64,000 bases of DNA from Lotus japonicus (GCF_012489685.1 NC_080042.1:44878066-44942065); one strand, 5' to 3'; shown: positions 44,946 through 56,890, counted from the stretch's first letter. Made by a program: numbers and translations. The notes: generated by a model not told the origin, from the sequence alone.

Positions 44946-45700
44946 TTATTGAATTTTGATTTCATGCAACATTGGCTTATATGCTTTTAGATACTTGTCA
45001 TTTATCGTAACGCACTGACGCTGATTGCTCAATTCCTTAATCACGTAGGCATTATTAGGTAACGCTTTTTCGACTTTAAATGGCCCTTCCCAATTAGGGG
45101 TCCATTTCCCGTAAGCCCTATCCTTCTTATCCATTGGGAGGATAACTTTCCACACGTAATCTCCTGTGACAAAAGATCGATTTTTACCCTTCTTATTGTA
45201 TGCTTTAGCTATGCGATCTTTTTGCCTTGTTAGAACGTCTAGTGCCAAGACTCTTTCTTCGTCGAGGTTAACCAATTCGTCTAGCATCATATTCCAGTAA
45301 ACTTCACTTGGGATTTCCTCTTGTCTTTGAATTCTGCACGATTGCAAATATACTTCTGCGGGTAGGACGGCTTCTTGGCCATAAGCTAGTCGAAAAGGTG
45401 TTGTTCCTGTCGCTTCCCTTGGCGAATTCCTGTAAGCCCACAGGACTTGGCTCAACGACTCATGCTAGCTTTTGGCTTTCGACCCACGTGCTTTTTGATT
45501 AAGCTTGTTAGAATTTTATTGGCCGCCTCTACTTGGTCGTGCGCCTGAGCGTAGTAAGGGGTCGAGGTTAAGAGCTTGATGCCCCAGGATTCTGCAAAGG
45601 CTGCCACTTTGCGTCCCACGAACACTGTGCCTTGGTCCGTCATGATTGACTCTAGTAATCCAAATCGATACCCAATGTGGTTCTGTATAAATTCGATCAC
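44946..45700 (-). pseudogene. gypsy integrase core and C-terminal domain
   Basis: Continues the integrase. The 45700-45452 part holds the second catalytic aspartate (MTDQGTVF) and the glutamate helix (DQVEAANK). The residues just before the glutamate read YYAQAHDQ, where the family usually has YYAQANGQ. After a frame change plus an in-frame TAG near 45465-45470, the 45455-44946 part holds SQVLWAYRNSP, TPFRLAYGQEAVLP and the C-terminal GKWTPNWEGPFKV domain. Two breaks mean no working integrase can be made from this copy. Confidence 0.9.
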
Positions 45701-45718
45701 CGTTTCTTGTGTCAGGTT

Positions 45719-46861
45719 CTATAGTGGAATGGCTTCGACCCATTTAGTGAAATAGTCGACTGCCACAATGATATATCTGTGCTGCCTTGATGAGGCTGGG
45801 TGAATCTCGCCAATTAAGTCTATTGCCCATCCCCTAAAAGGCCATGGCTTGATAATAGAATGTAATTCGCTAGCTGGCACATGTTGGATTCCTGAATGTT
45901 TCTGACAATCTTGACAGCCTTTTGCATATTCAATGCAATCTTTCATGATAGTTGGCCAATACAACCCTTGCCTAAACAGAATCCATTTCATTTTTGCCCC
46001 TGCTTGGTGAGCGCCACACAGACCGTCGTGAGCAGCTGATACGGCTATGAATGCGTCATCTTCGCTTAGACATTTCAACAATATGCCGTCGACGTTCTTT
46101 TTTAACAACTCATTACCTAGGATAGTGTAACTTAGAGCCCTGTACTTGACTTTTCTATCAGTCGACCCCACTGGGTTCTGCAAGTATTCGACAATTGGCT
46201 TTCTCCAATCATTGGGGGTCAGGTTATCAATAACCATAATGTCGAGATCTAAAGGGCTCAGCTTTCCTTTGATCTTAATTAACTCTTTCAGTTTTAGTTT
46301 ATCTATCATGTACCCGGAAGCAATCTGCGCCAATTCATTGGCTTCTTGGTTATCTATTCTGGGAACGTGACCTATTCCAACCTCGTTGAATTTAGCCAAC
46401 AAATTATTTGCTTTTACATAATATCTGGCTAAATTCTCGCTAACACACTTGTATTCTTTGGTGAGCTGCTTTACTACCAACTCAGAATCTCCCTTTACGA
46501 CAACGTTCTTTGCCCCAAGAGCTAGCAAGATCTCGAGGCCTGATATTAACGCCTCATACTCAACTTCATTATTCGAGCAATTATCCTTGATTCTAAATTT
46601 GAATTTAGTGGGGATGCCCTGCGGGGACACTATGAACATTCCAATTCCGGTTCCATCTTTATGGCTAGAACCGCCGAAAAATAACTTCCAAGGCTGGATG
46701 CCTACGTAAGTTATGATTTCTTTAGGCAGAGTATGATCCGCCAAGAAATCAGCCACTGCTTGCCCCTTAATTGCTTTTAATGGGGCATAAGTTAGTGAAT
46801 ATTCGGTTAGGGCCAAAGCCCATTTACCAATTCGACTGTGCAAGATAGGTTTGGATAACAT
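45719..46861 (-). pseudogene. gypsy archaeal-type RNase H and integrase N-terminus
   Basis: A 380-codon open stretch. The first part joins the connection domain to a second RNase H of the archaeal type (WKLFFGGSSHKDGTGIG, NNEVEYEALISGLEILL, VVKGDSELVVKQL). The first catalytic position is Gly where this family has Asp (FGGSS, normally FDGSS), so the nuclease should be dead. The second part is the integrase HHCC zinc finger (HDGLCGAH ... CQDCQKH) and the first catalytic aspartate (WAIDLIGE). It is separated from RT by a TAG at 46865-46867 and ends at a TAG at 45719-45721. Both stops are in frame with the sequence beyond them. Confidence 0.92.
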
Positions 46862-46864
46862 GTG

Positions 46865-48064
46865 CTATATTATATCATAATGAGAAAAAACCATTGCATC
46901 GATTGGCTTTATATAATATTTTAGCTTTACACAAGAGAAGTACAAGCATAAGCACAATTTCTTGATCATAGTGTATCGAGTTTCTGCGCCATTCAACACC
47001 CTACTTAAGTAAAATATGGCCCTTTCGTTGCCATCTTCATCTTCTTGAGCCAGCATGCTTCCAATGGTTTCATCTGTGGCAGAGATATACAGCTTCATTG
47101 GTCTCCCTCTTACGGGCGGTACCATCACAGGTGGGTTGGACAGGTACTCTTTGAGTTCATCAAATGCCTTTTGGTGCTCTGCTTCCCAGCGGAACACGTC
47201 TTCCTTATTAAGTCGAAGAAGTGAGGAAAATGACTCGGTCTTCTCGCTGAGGTTGGTAATGAATCTCCTCAGGAAGTTAATCTTCCCCAGTAACGATTGC
47301 AGCTGCTTCTTGCTGGTTGGTGGACTTGTATCGAGAATGGCTTTAGCTTTGTTTCTGTTGATCTCAATACCCTTTTTATGCACCACAAAACCCAAAAAAT
47401 CACCTGCAATAACACCAAAGGCACATTTAAGGGGGTTCATTTTCAAGCCATATTTTCTCATCCTCTCAAAGGATTTCCTCAGATGCAATAAATGGTCATC
47501 CCTTGATGGGGATTTCACCACAATATCATCGATGTAAACCTGCATAAAAGTTTCAATAAAATCATGAAAAATGGTATTCATTACCCTTTGGTAGGTCGCG
47601 CCAGCGTTTTTCAACCCAAATGGCATGACCACCCACTCATATGTCCCTAAGGCACCAGGACATCGAAAAGCTGTCTTCGACACATCCTCTTCCGCTATGA
47701 AGATTTGATTGTAGCCTGAATAACCATCCAACAAGCTTAAGTATTCGTGACCAGCCGCTGAATCCACCATCATCTCAGCAATGGGCATGTGATATTCATC
47801 CTTTGGAGTGGCAGCATTAAGATCTCGAAAGTCAATGCAAACTCTCATCTTTCCATTCTTCTTGATCACCGGGACCACGTTGGCTAACCAATCCACATAT
47901 CGAGCTGTTCTAATGAATTTGCACTTAAGGAGCCTTTCGATTTCTTCCTTGATTTTTACCAACACATCTGGACGGAACCTCCTGGGTAATTGCTTGACTG
48001 GTTTCTTGTCTTCCTTGATGGGTAACTACAATTCCACCAGTTCTCGACTAAGTCCTGGCATTTA
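46865..48064 (-). pseudogene. gypsy reverse transcriptase and RNase H
   Basis: Open from 47965 to 46865. It shows the RT fingers and palm (FIRTARYVDWLANVVPVIKK, RVCIDFRDLN, MPFGLKNAGATYQR), the YIDDIVVKS catalytic loop with both aspartates, and the thumb (GKINFLRRFI). The first RNase H (LYISATDETIGSMLAQED, REIFYLSR-like) follows. In frame upstream, coding similarity extends past a TAG near 48027-48029 to about 48064. It copies element RNA into DNA in virus-like particles. The YIDD core itself is intact in this copy; the damage is outside it. Confidence 0.93.
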
Positions 48065-48606
48065 ATCATAATCCCATGCGAAACAGTCTTTGAACTCTTT
48101 GAGTAATTTCACCATCCTATCCTTTAACTCCGGGTCAATAAGGGTGCTGATGTATGTTGGCTTCTTTTCTGAGCCATCACCCAAGTCTACTTCTTCCAAA
48201 GGATCCTATGCTTCCATTTTCTTGGAAACATCGATCACTGGTTTCTCGAAACCCAATGGGCTATCATCATAGATGCAATCTAGCTCAAATTGCGGAGATC
48301 TTCGAATTCTTCGACGCTCTGCTCGTCTTCTTCCAAGCGCGTGTTATCCTTATTTGTTGTTGCCTCCTCCTGAAGTGTCATCTCGACAGGAAGAATTGAG
48401 ACATCAGCTTCATCAATAGCCATTTCTTTGGCCATTCTCGCGGCCTCTAAGGTCGTTCTTACTCTATTTTTGGCTGCGTAAGCCGAAATTCAAGCTATGC
48501 TCGAATTAATCATCTTTACCATTGTTTTGCCACTCAGTAGTGGCATCTTTTTCTTCATCGCTGTGCCATCCACTCATGGCATCAGGTTTGCAAGCTTCAT
48601 TGAGGT
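48065..48606 (-). pseudogene. gypsy pol segment between protease and RT, degraded
   Basis: Minus-strand sequence that should link protease and RT. It is acidic and codon-like in pieces, but stops fall in all frames. I could not assign a domain. Confidence 0.5.
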
Positions 48607-49560
48607 TTAGCTCTTCTCGAAATTCTTCTTGCCAACGTAGCCTGTCTCTGCTAAATAGTAGCTTTGATCTGCTTGTACATTTTTTACGACCCCATCTGAT
48701 TTCCAAATGGATATACGTTGGTGCAAAGTTGAGGGCACTGCCCCCACGCCATGAATCCATTCTCTCCCCAGCAGCAAATTATAATTGGCCTTTGAAGGGA
48801 CCACAATGAACAATGTGGAGCGGGCCACCGTTCATACGGTTATATTCAGCATGATTGCCCCCAAGGATGAACCTGTCTTTCCTTCATAATCAGAAAGTAC
48901 CATGTCGTGGGGGATTAGGTCTGCTTCAGTTTTGCCCAACTTCTTGAGCATAAACCTAGGCATCAGACTGATCGCAGCCCCTCCGTCGACAAGGACTTTG
49001 TTAACTCCTTTCTCTTCGACTTTAGCCCAAACGAATAGTGGCTTCAAATGGCTCTTCATCTGTTCTGTTGGCCTCTGGAAAATAGCTCTCTCATCTTCGA
49101 CAGACCCCTTTTGCATCACATAATAACACAAGGGGTTATCATCTGGCTCTTCCTCGACATAGTAGTCTTCCTCGCTTTCAGTAACCTCTGAGATTCTATC
49201 GAATTCTGCAGGTAAGATAGACACTATGCAAATGATGTTGAGGTCTTCTCCATCACTGTCATCGAAATCTTCAAGCATGTCTTCATCCTCATCTTCAGCA
49301 GCATCTTTTCCCTTTTCCTTGGCCGGGTTTGGTGGCACAGTTGTTCCCTGTTTGATGGCGTGGTCCAGCTGATTGATAATTGACGCCACGCTAAGTTCGT
49401 TTCCAGGATTGTCTTCTGGTTTTATGTCCCATAGTGAACGAAACTTGCCACCTCTTTCCCTTTCAGCTTTCCTTTTCCTCAGGAAACGTCTGAACTGAGT
49501 TCTGGTCATTTGCTCAGGGGCATAGTAGTTCCCGGAGCCATAGGAGTAGCTTCGCGACAC
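48607..49560 (-). pseudogene. gypsy aspartic protease region
   Basis: The protease active site is VLVDGGAAISLMP (about 48990), the D-G-G form seen in Tat-lineage elements. Before it is an acidic linker (EDEDEDMLEDFDDSDGED). After it the frame is cut by a TGA at 48832-48834 and then continues in the same frame with SKANYNLLLGREWIHGVGAVPS down to 48607. The protease cleaves the gag-pol polyprotein. The single stop separates the active-site half from the C-terminal half. Confidence 0.88.
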
Positions 49561-49587
49561 GCGAGAATTGCTGATGTAAGAAGATCC

Positions 49588-52121
49588 CTAGCCCAAGTCG
49601 ATTTTCTGCCACTTTTGGTGTTGTTTTGGCCTTGGAGGTGCTGGCCTGAACCATTGGTTTTTTGGTAATCCAGCATCAGGAACGTAAGTCTTGTCCTTGC
49701 CTCTTAACTTCTGGCCTTTATGGACATCGAGTTCCTGGTCTCTCTCAACCCACTCCTCGTGGGGATACTTCAACCTTCTAGACACAGGCGCTTTCTTCTG
49801 ATAGTGTTTTTTCATTTCAGAATCTTGGTAGGCTTTGGCTGCAGACTTGTCGAAGACTGCGCTGCATCGCGGGCATAGCATGACTTCTTTCTCGCCATCT
49901 TTGCTCCTGGATAGAAATTCAACAAGAGTTTCTTCAGCCTTGGGGTAAACTTCATCTAAGCTCACCTCTTTCTCGATCTCTGGTTCTTCGACTGCAGTGT
50001 TTTTCTCCTTTGCCTCCCCGAGTGTCAGACCCAGATCTAGCTTTTCAGAAATATCGACCATGCAAATATGGAAAGGTTCCACATAGTTGGTCTCAGCCAC
50101 CTGCAACGGATCAGAATCAATCTTCATTTGGCCTTTAGCCTTCTCATCATACTTGAGTCTCCCTGAATCCAATGCCCCCTGCACAAGATCCCTGAAACGA
50201 ACACACTGTGAGGTCCAATGACCAAAAAATTTGTGATACTTACAATATTTCTTCCCTTTCCTTTGTTCAGGAGAAGGAAGCTTTTGGTCTTTAGGGACCA
50301 CAAGCAAACCATCAGACACAAGTATATCATAAATTGCATCACATTTGGTCACATCAAAAGTATAAGTTTTCACAGCAGGAGTGGTATCCTTGGGGCTTTC
50401 TTCCCCAAGTTTGTTTTCATATGCTTTCAATGCTTTACAAACGTAAGGATCGCCTGGCTGGAGCTCAGCCAGATTGACATCATTTATGTCAACGTTTGCA
50501 GGGACTTCTCGATAAATACACGGATTTTGACACATTGGATCAGCGTCTATGTATGCTACTTTTTCCTTCTTTGGCCACTTAGTGGTCTTGGCCTTTTCTT
50601 CAGACTTTTCAGCCTTTAGTAATTCGATGTGCCTCACTCTGTCTGCGAGTGGGGACATATCTCGAATATACTGAGTATCAATTTTCTTTCTAATAGAATA
50701 CTCTAGACCCCCAGCGGCTAAGACAACTAGCTCATGTTCAGGGACATGAGTGAAACATCGAGATTTAAGCATCCTAAACCTGTTTAGATAATCATCAATG
50801 GACTCTGCTGTCTTTCTTTTGACACTAGCCAAATCCTTCAAGCTCACCTTGCACTCTCCCCTAAAGAATTGTTCATGGAAAATTCTTTCCAATTGGGCCC
50901 ATGTATGGACTGACCTTGGGGCGAGGGTGGTGAACCAGGTAAACGCATTCTTAGTTAAAGAACTTGGGAAGTACTTCATTTTTAAATTTTCATTGATGGC
51001 TAAGTCCCCTGCCTCGATTTGGTACCTGGCTATGTGCTCTACAGTAGACTCTCCTGAGCCCCAGAGAACTTGGTGAACTTGGGGACCTTCCAGCCTCGAG
51101 GAAGTTCAGATTCGAGAACTTCTTCTGTAAAGGCCGACACAAAATGGGGTCTATTCGCGAAACCTATGTTGAAGCCATGTTGGTTCAACAATTGTTCCAC
51201 CACCGTAGCAACATTTTGTTGCCCCCCAGCGTTCTGGTGTCGAATTCTTTCTAGCACACCATCAGCGTGCTCATCCCTGTTCACCATATACACACTTTGC
51301 AATGGTGGTTGCACTCCCTCGTTTCCCCCAAACAAAGGGTTTGCCCCCAAGTCTTGGTGTTGTGGCGCTTGATAGCGCACAGGAGCTGGGACATGGTTAG
51401 GCAATGAGATTTGATTAACCCTTGGTGCCGGTTGGATTTCGACTGGTGCCCCCAGGGCTGTAGCCAAACGATCCATCTGATGTGCCAAATGTTGATTATT
51501 GGCATTATTTTTTTGGAGCACGGAGTTAATTATTTCACCTATCTGTCGAGATAGCATGTTAACCATTTCATGGTTACTATCATCCACTTGCTGCCTAATG
51601 GGTTGAAGTGAACCAGAGTTCATACCTGTAGATAAATAAATTTGTGAACTGGGCCCGGGGGTAGGGCCAGGAGGACTAACTCGACTTCCTAAGTTCAGCA
51701 TGGTCCCATTTGCCCCAAAGGGGGGTATGCTAAATGGGGGAACATTCTCGAGGAACGTCAAATAAGTACCCTGTATGCCTTGCATTATAGATGTGGGCAT
51801 ACCAAAAGGCATGTCTCTCGTGGGCAAAGAAACATTCTGCATAAATGAGGTTGGTGGCACATTTGCCACTCCCCTGGTAACCGTTGGAACAATTTGTGCC
51901 TGCACTGATGTAGACACAGGCATTTCTGCAACTGCAGAAAATGCCACGCTCTGGGTTGGCATAGTGGTGCCAGCCCCCATCCCAGTATATACTTCTTCGT
52001 TATTGTTACCGCTACTTCCCCCGGGACTGCCCTGACTAACCACGTTAGACCCTTGAGGGGAGGTTCTTCCTCGATTGCTTGTCATACTCACAGTTTTACC
52101 ACTTCTCAAGTGCATATACAA
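49588..52121 (-). pseudogene. gypsy gag, frameshifted
   Basis: The N-terminal part (ATG at 52121 or 52115, MHLRSGK, down to 51039) is rich in Gln, Pro and Met. The core (50979-49588) has the retrotransposon gag fold (FTWFTTLAPRSVHTWAQLERIFHEQFF cut across residues 13-39) and a CX2HX4HX4C knuckle (CKYHKFFGHWTSQC), a form common in Tat elements, then a second CxxC. The two parts are in different frames, and the shift is at about 51045-51060, just before the core. A stop also separates gag (49588) from the protease frame that begins at 49560. Gag assembles the particle and binds element RNA. Confidence 0.92.
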
Positions 52122-52221
52122 CGTAAATCACAAGCAAGGCAAGTAACAAGTACCAAATAGCATGCAACAAACAAACAAAACACACAAAACGCTTCTGTAA
52201 AACTTAGTTTTCACAAAAACG

Positions 52222-52239
52222 GCCCCACTGGGTGTGCCA
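52222..52239 (-). other. Probable primer binding site of the gypsy element
   Basis: The minus strand reads TGGCACACCCAGTGGGGC, three bases inside the 5' LTR. The leading TGG fits a tRNA CCA end. I could not assign the tRNA by memory. Confidence 0.6.
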
Positions 52240-52242
52240 ATT

Positions 52243-53032
52243 TGTTTACGGTGGTTTTTGGTAAACAAATATCCTCTTAGTTCGACTAAAGGAAGTTTTG
52301 AATCAGGGTCATTTTGGAAAAACGTCTTGCCAAAGTGTTGTGTGTGAATTGATATTTTTCGACAACGATGAAAGGTTCAAAAGATACTGGATTTCATTAA
52401 ACGCGGATTGATTACATGAAGATCAAAGTGTAACAAAGTAGAAAGAAAACTGCAAGAAACGTAAATCTCGACAGGAAATTAAACAACAAGACTGGCAAAT
52501 CCCAGGAAATTAACAAGTAACGCGACAAGCTTAAATGCAGGAAAGATAAACAACTGGTTCTGCAACGTACTCCTCCATCATCACGTCTTGCTCCTTGAGT
52601 CTCATTGATGCGGACAGTAGAGCTTTTAGTGAGTTTTTCAGAGTTGAGTTGGGAACCCATTTTTTGACTTGAATTCTCCTATTTATAGAGCATGTCCTTG
52701 GCGGTTTTCTTCTTCTTGGATGGGTTAGTGGGTCTGATTTTCTCTTCCCACGATCTGATGCTGGCTTTGGAAGTTCCCTGTGTAGTGGTGGAGATCGTGT
52801 GCCTCAACTACTTCAACCGCTTCTTGGCCACGTACTCAGCCATTGTGGTGAGAAACCGACTCGGTCAATGCTGCACATGTTAAATGTGCCCGTGTTTGTA
52901 GCAACGGTTCCCTTTGTCGAATTCGACTGCCTCTCTAACTTAGCGTTATTTTCCTTTCCTTTCTTTAGTTCAAGTTCGACTGCCTTGTGTGCTTTGGGCC
53001 GGATGTCTTTGGGCCAAAATATTGGGCCAAGA
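52243..53032 (-). repeat. 5' LTR of the gypsy element
   Basis: 790 bp, about 98% identical by eye to the 3' LTR. The terminal base triplet is AGA in place of ACA on the plus strand at 53030-53032. A TATA box (minus strand CTCTATAAATAGG) lies at about 52679-52691. Confidence 0.95.
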
Positions 53033-53037
53033 ACATT

Positions 53038-53429
53038 ATAACCCATGTTAAACTATTATGCAACGAGGTCAATAAGTCATGCCACATAATAGATGTGGAT
53101 GACCACATCTAATTAAGATATATATGGTCTTATCAATGTAAATCAGTTAGACTCATTTTGTTTTCATATTATTCTCTCTAAACTCAGGTATTCTTGATTT
53201 TGAATTGAGGATCCAGGTATGTTTTACAGGCCACCCCAAGTGCACAAGCGTGCTAGGCGCTCAAAACATCGTGTGCAAGAGATGGAGAAATCTGCTGATC
53301 ATCTCTCAAACACAAACATAGATGAAATGAAGAAGGAAGATCCTAATCTTGGAAGTTGGATCATGGGTAGGTTTGCTCATCAATCATCATGGGTGATCAA
53401 AGGAAAAATTAAAGAACCAAGATGAAGTA
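53038..53429. other. Unassigned stretch after the gypsy element
   Basis: Contains a 68-codon plus-strand frame (53219-53425, basic N-terminus, no known domain) preceded by an AG-rich acceptor-like site. It may be part of the gag relic that follows, but I cannot show this. Confidence 0.35.
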
Positions 53430-53775
53430 CACCACAATTATGCTAAATTGGAACCCGACATGAGGGAGTTTAGCCAAACAGTTGGAGTTTTAGCTCAAAT
53501 AAAACATCCATTTTATGGAAGGAATTCTATATGTTGAAATTCTGAAAGAAATCTATAGAAGTTGAACCATATTCAGGTGATTTAGGCCCTATTGAGCATC
53601 TTGATGCGTTCATTACCTCTTTGTTATTCTTCAGTTCCACATATCATGTAATTAGCCAAACTTTTCCTTTGACATGCATTTAGAAAAGTCACTTTGCGGT
53701 GGTTTCAAGTCCTTCCTTCATTCAATTGGAGGATGGGATGAACTAGCTAAACTATAATGTCCATCATTTCATCAT
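53430..53775 (+). pseudogene. Short Ty3-gypsy gag relic
   Basis: The frame around 53570-53685 reads PYSGDLGPIEHLDAFITSLL, then a degraded FPLTCI. After a shift (about 53690-53720) comes a TLRWFQVLPS-like stretch. This is the order of the retrotransposon gag domain (P-EHL, FPL, RWF-LP). Stops flank it and no LTR was found. Confidence 0.55.
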
Positions 53776-54195
53776 CAGAAATAGATTTCCGAAGACTTTC
53801 CATACTTAGGGTAGGTGAACCAAGGAAGATACGAGTTTCTTCATGATTTCTAGCTTGACGAGATTTTCCAAAGAAGCTACATTGGATCCTAACCTAGATC
53901 CAAAAGCATATTTACGTTTTGTATGTGAGGTATTAAGGTCGGGCACAATATCATTTTGTTGTTCATTGGCGAAATCTGAAATGATTACAGAGATACCAGA
54001 ATGAGAGGTTGAATTATGTCTTAAAAACTTTTGCAATTAAAATTTTAACTATGGTAGACTTTATAGATAAACATTTTCAAATTTTTTCAATAAAATCTCA
54101 CTGTTAGTATCAGTGAAATAATAACAAGCAATATAAAAAGTAAGGGATAAGAGAAAATGGTTAAATAGATTTATCAAGGTTTACCCTTACGTTTT

Positions 54196-54864
54196 GGTCT
54201 ACGTAAGTCCTTATCACTGCCAAGTTTATCCACTAAAAAAAGCGTCTTCATGCTCTATAGCCTATATAAGGTGAAGAATAAACTATACTAAGTTTCTCCT
54301 TAAGAGATCGAGGAGTAGTGGACGGTGAAAGCACTAGGACTCTTTTGTCATTGACTTATTGTTTAAGCCCAAGAGAGCTACACAAACGCTTTACAACAAA
54401 ATGAATGAAATACTTAGATAAATTGATCGATTGCGAGCATGAAAACTTACAAAGCTTAGGGTTAGGGAGGAAAGAGATCGAGAGCAGGAGCAAGAGTGAG
54501 ATGGAAAAAAGGTTAGGGTTCAGATATAGTTGGTCTACGTAAGTCCTTATCACTGCCAAGTTTATCCACTAAAAAAAGCGTCTTCATGCTCTACAGCCTA
54601 TACAAGGTGAAGAATAAACTATACTAAGTTTCTCCTTAAGAGATCGAGGAGTAGTACGTGGAAGTGAAGGCACTAGGACTGTTTTGTCATTGATTGATTA
54701 TTTAAGCCCTGGAGAGCTACACAAACGCTTTACAACAAAATGAATGAAATACTTCGATAAATTGATTGCGAGCATGAAAACTTACAAAGGTTAGGGTTAG
54801 GGAGGAAAGAGATCAAGAGCAGGAGCGAGAGTAAGATGGAAAAAAGGTTAGGGTTCAGATATAG
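54196..54864. repeat. 336-bp tandem duplication
   Basis: Copy 1 is 54196-54531 and copy 2 is 54532-54864. Both run from GGTCTACGTAAGTCC to GGTTAGGGTTCAGATATAG and differ by a few substitutions and small indels. Each contains GCTTAGGGTTAGGGAGG-like sequence. No coding frame is conserved across the two. Confidence 0.92.
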
Positions 54865-54869
54865 GAGAA

Positions 54870-55208
54870 GGAAGAAAAATGAATTTCATTTCCCCTCCTT
54901 GAATTTCAATAAAAATTAGCGCCAACTATAACCGACGCTATGCTTGACCACAAGATTCAGATCTTTCGTTTGCAAGTTGCAACGGTTGCGAATGAAGCAA
55001 AATAGAAAAATTGTGACGGCCAAAACGAGCACTCAATCATGTCGGTCTAATTGACGGTATATAGTGTTGACATAGTCGATGCTTAATACTTCAACAAACC
55101 TTATTTTAACGCTTCCTATTGGCTTAGCTAGTGTTGGTGTAGCTGACGCTAATGTAAAACTATATATAGTGTTGACTGTTGATATCTGGTCAACACTAAT
55201 TATATGAC
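54870..55208. other. Non-coding stretch with TGTTGAC motifs
   Basis: Several GTGTTGAC/GTCAACAC-type motifs (55060-55200) suggest the subterminal part of an unidentified DNA transposon. No terminus was found. Confidence 0.35.
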
Positions 55209-55216
55209 GTTATAAT

Positions 55217-56021
55217 CAGGGGCGGACCCACGTGTAGGCTAGGTGTGGCTAAAGCCACACCAGATTTTTTAATTTTTTTTTTGTTAATATCGTTTATAGC
55301 GGCGGTTCTGGAACTGCTGCTAAAAGTATTGTGTTAATGTATGGCGACGGTTGAAATCGCCGCCATAGCTTAATAAGTAAAAAATCAAAATTCACGGTTA
55401 ACATCAAATTAGAACGCGGTTTTTCTTTCTTTCTTTCTTCCATTGTTGCTTTTTGGCATACATCAACTTAAAATCATTTTCCCCAAAAATTGAAAACCCA
55501 CCAATCTTCACATTCCTAAATTTCTCATCGTATGGAGAACCCTGATCACCGCATCAATCAACCACAATTCTATTTCTATTTTTTTTAATTTTCAATTTTC
55601 AAAGATTTTTTTTGGTTTATGAACTTGTTGCACGCGTTGAGTTGGATTGATTTTTTGGGTGAGAATTTTTGCTTCTGAACTCAGCAGATCTGAGTTCTTT
55701 GATGGAACCATGTGGGGTTTGGAGCTACCTCCGTTTGTTTTTGCTGATGAGTTTTCCTGTTTTGATTGTTGATTCGTGTCTCTAAATTTTGGAATGTTAA
55801 ATTAGCAACATTGTAATGTTTTCTCCAAAAAAAAGCAAAATTTGTTATTTTTACTGCACAAATTGGTCTTAACTTTTCATGGTTGAATAAAATTTTGTGT
55901 TTTTCATGTGAGAAATAGCTACTTCTTGCTTAATAACTAATATAATTTTTACTTTATATTTTAGTCTATAATTTATTTTATATTTAGCCTCACCAATATA
56001 TAATGTCTGGATCCACCCCTG
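55217..56021. mobile_element. hAT-type MITE, 805 bp
   Basis: Ends CAGGGGCGGACCCA and, inverted, CAGGGGTGGATCCA, with a perfect 8-bp TSD GTTATAAT at 55209-55216 and 56022-56029. The interior has GCGGCGGTT/GACGGTTGAAATCGCCGCC segments (about 55299-55365) that may form a hairpin. There is no ORF. Confidence 0.9.
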
Positions 56022-56029
56022 GTTATAAT

Positions 56030-56890
56030 GCACCTTTCTTGTCGTGTGGTGACAACAAAAGGAGTTTCAGGAGACAAAGTCATGATCAGGGAGGGAAAAA
56101 AATGCTAAGCAAGGAATACTCTGAATACCATATTTGAAATATTTCAAGGATAAAGATAAGATGACACGTGATAATATCTCAAATGAAGGAGATTGCGAAC
56201 TAATTTTAACCCTTAGATTAAATTTTTTTTTAATACACATCATGTTAGCTCGGGAACAATGATTTTAAACTTTCAAAATACAAACTTTCAATTTTTTTAA
56301 TACACATCATGTTAGCTTAGCTCTGTTTTTATGAGGACATATGTAACAAGAGTCAATAAATTAACAAATTTATTATTGACTCTTATTAGACATGTTCCAA
56401 TAGAAATATTGTTTAAGGAGTTAACATTTCATTCTAAAATGGAATAAAATAATTGTTCACATCACAATTTCATCTAAAAATAGGATATGAATTGAAGAAA
56501 TATTAAAAGATATAGCACGTGATGTATAAAGAAAGGAAAAAGGAAAGATAGAAAGAGAAGGTGAGTTCGATAAAAGCATCCAAAATAATATCTCTCTGCC
56601 ACCATGATTGCACTTAACCGTTAGTTTTGGGTTCATCCAGAGAAATCTGAGTTTCTCAAGCTGCGTTGGAACAGTAGATTGAGGCATCATATCAATCCAA
56701 ATATAATTATGGAGGATAGGTCAAAAGTGGGGAAATTATATAAAGCTAGATAGATGATGGAGGGGCAAAATAGTACTAGTTTCAATTTGACCATGTAGGG
56801 GAAAACGTATAACGACGATGAGAATTAAACCGAGCTGACACAGGGGAACATCGATCACATGTGATTAATTGAATTGAAATTTCTCCCTTG
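56030..56890. other. AT-rich non-coding sequence
   Basis: A short phrase TAATACACATCATGTTAGCT occurs twice (about 56230 and 56309). Nothing else was recognised. Confidence 0.45.

Larger units (their letters stand above)
38705..53032 (-). mobile_element. Tat-type Ty3-gypsy retrotransposon with antisense genes
   Basis: A 14.3-kb element with two 790-bp LTRs and the 5-bp TSD ACATT (38700-38704 and 53033-53037). On the minus strand the order is 5' LTR, PBS, gag, protease, RT, RNase H, a second (archaeal-type) RNase H, integrase, then a ~5-kb region bearing two plus-strand genes, then PPT and 3' LTR. Integrase after RT is the gypsy order, and the dual RNase H is the mark of the Tat lineage. By eye the LTRs differ at about 13 of 790 sites, so insertion is fairly recent. 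Even so, gag-pol contains several stops and shifts. Confidence 0.95.
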
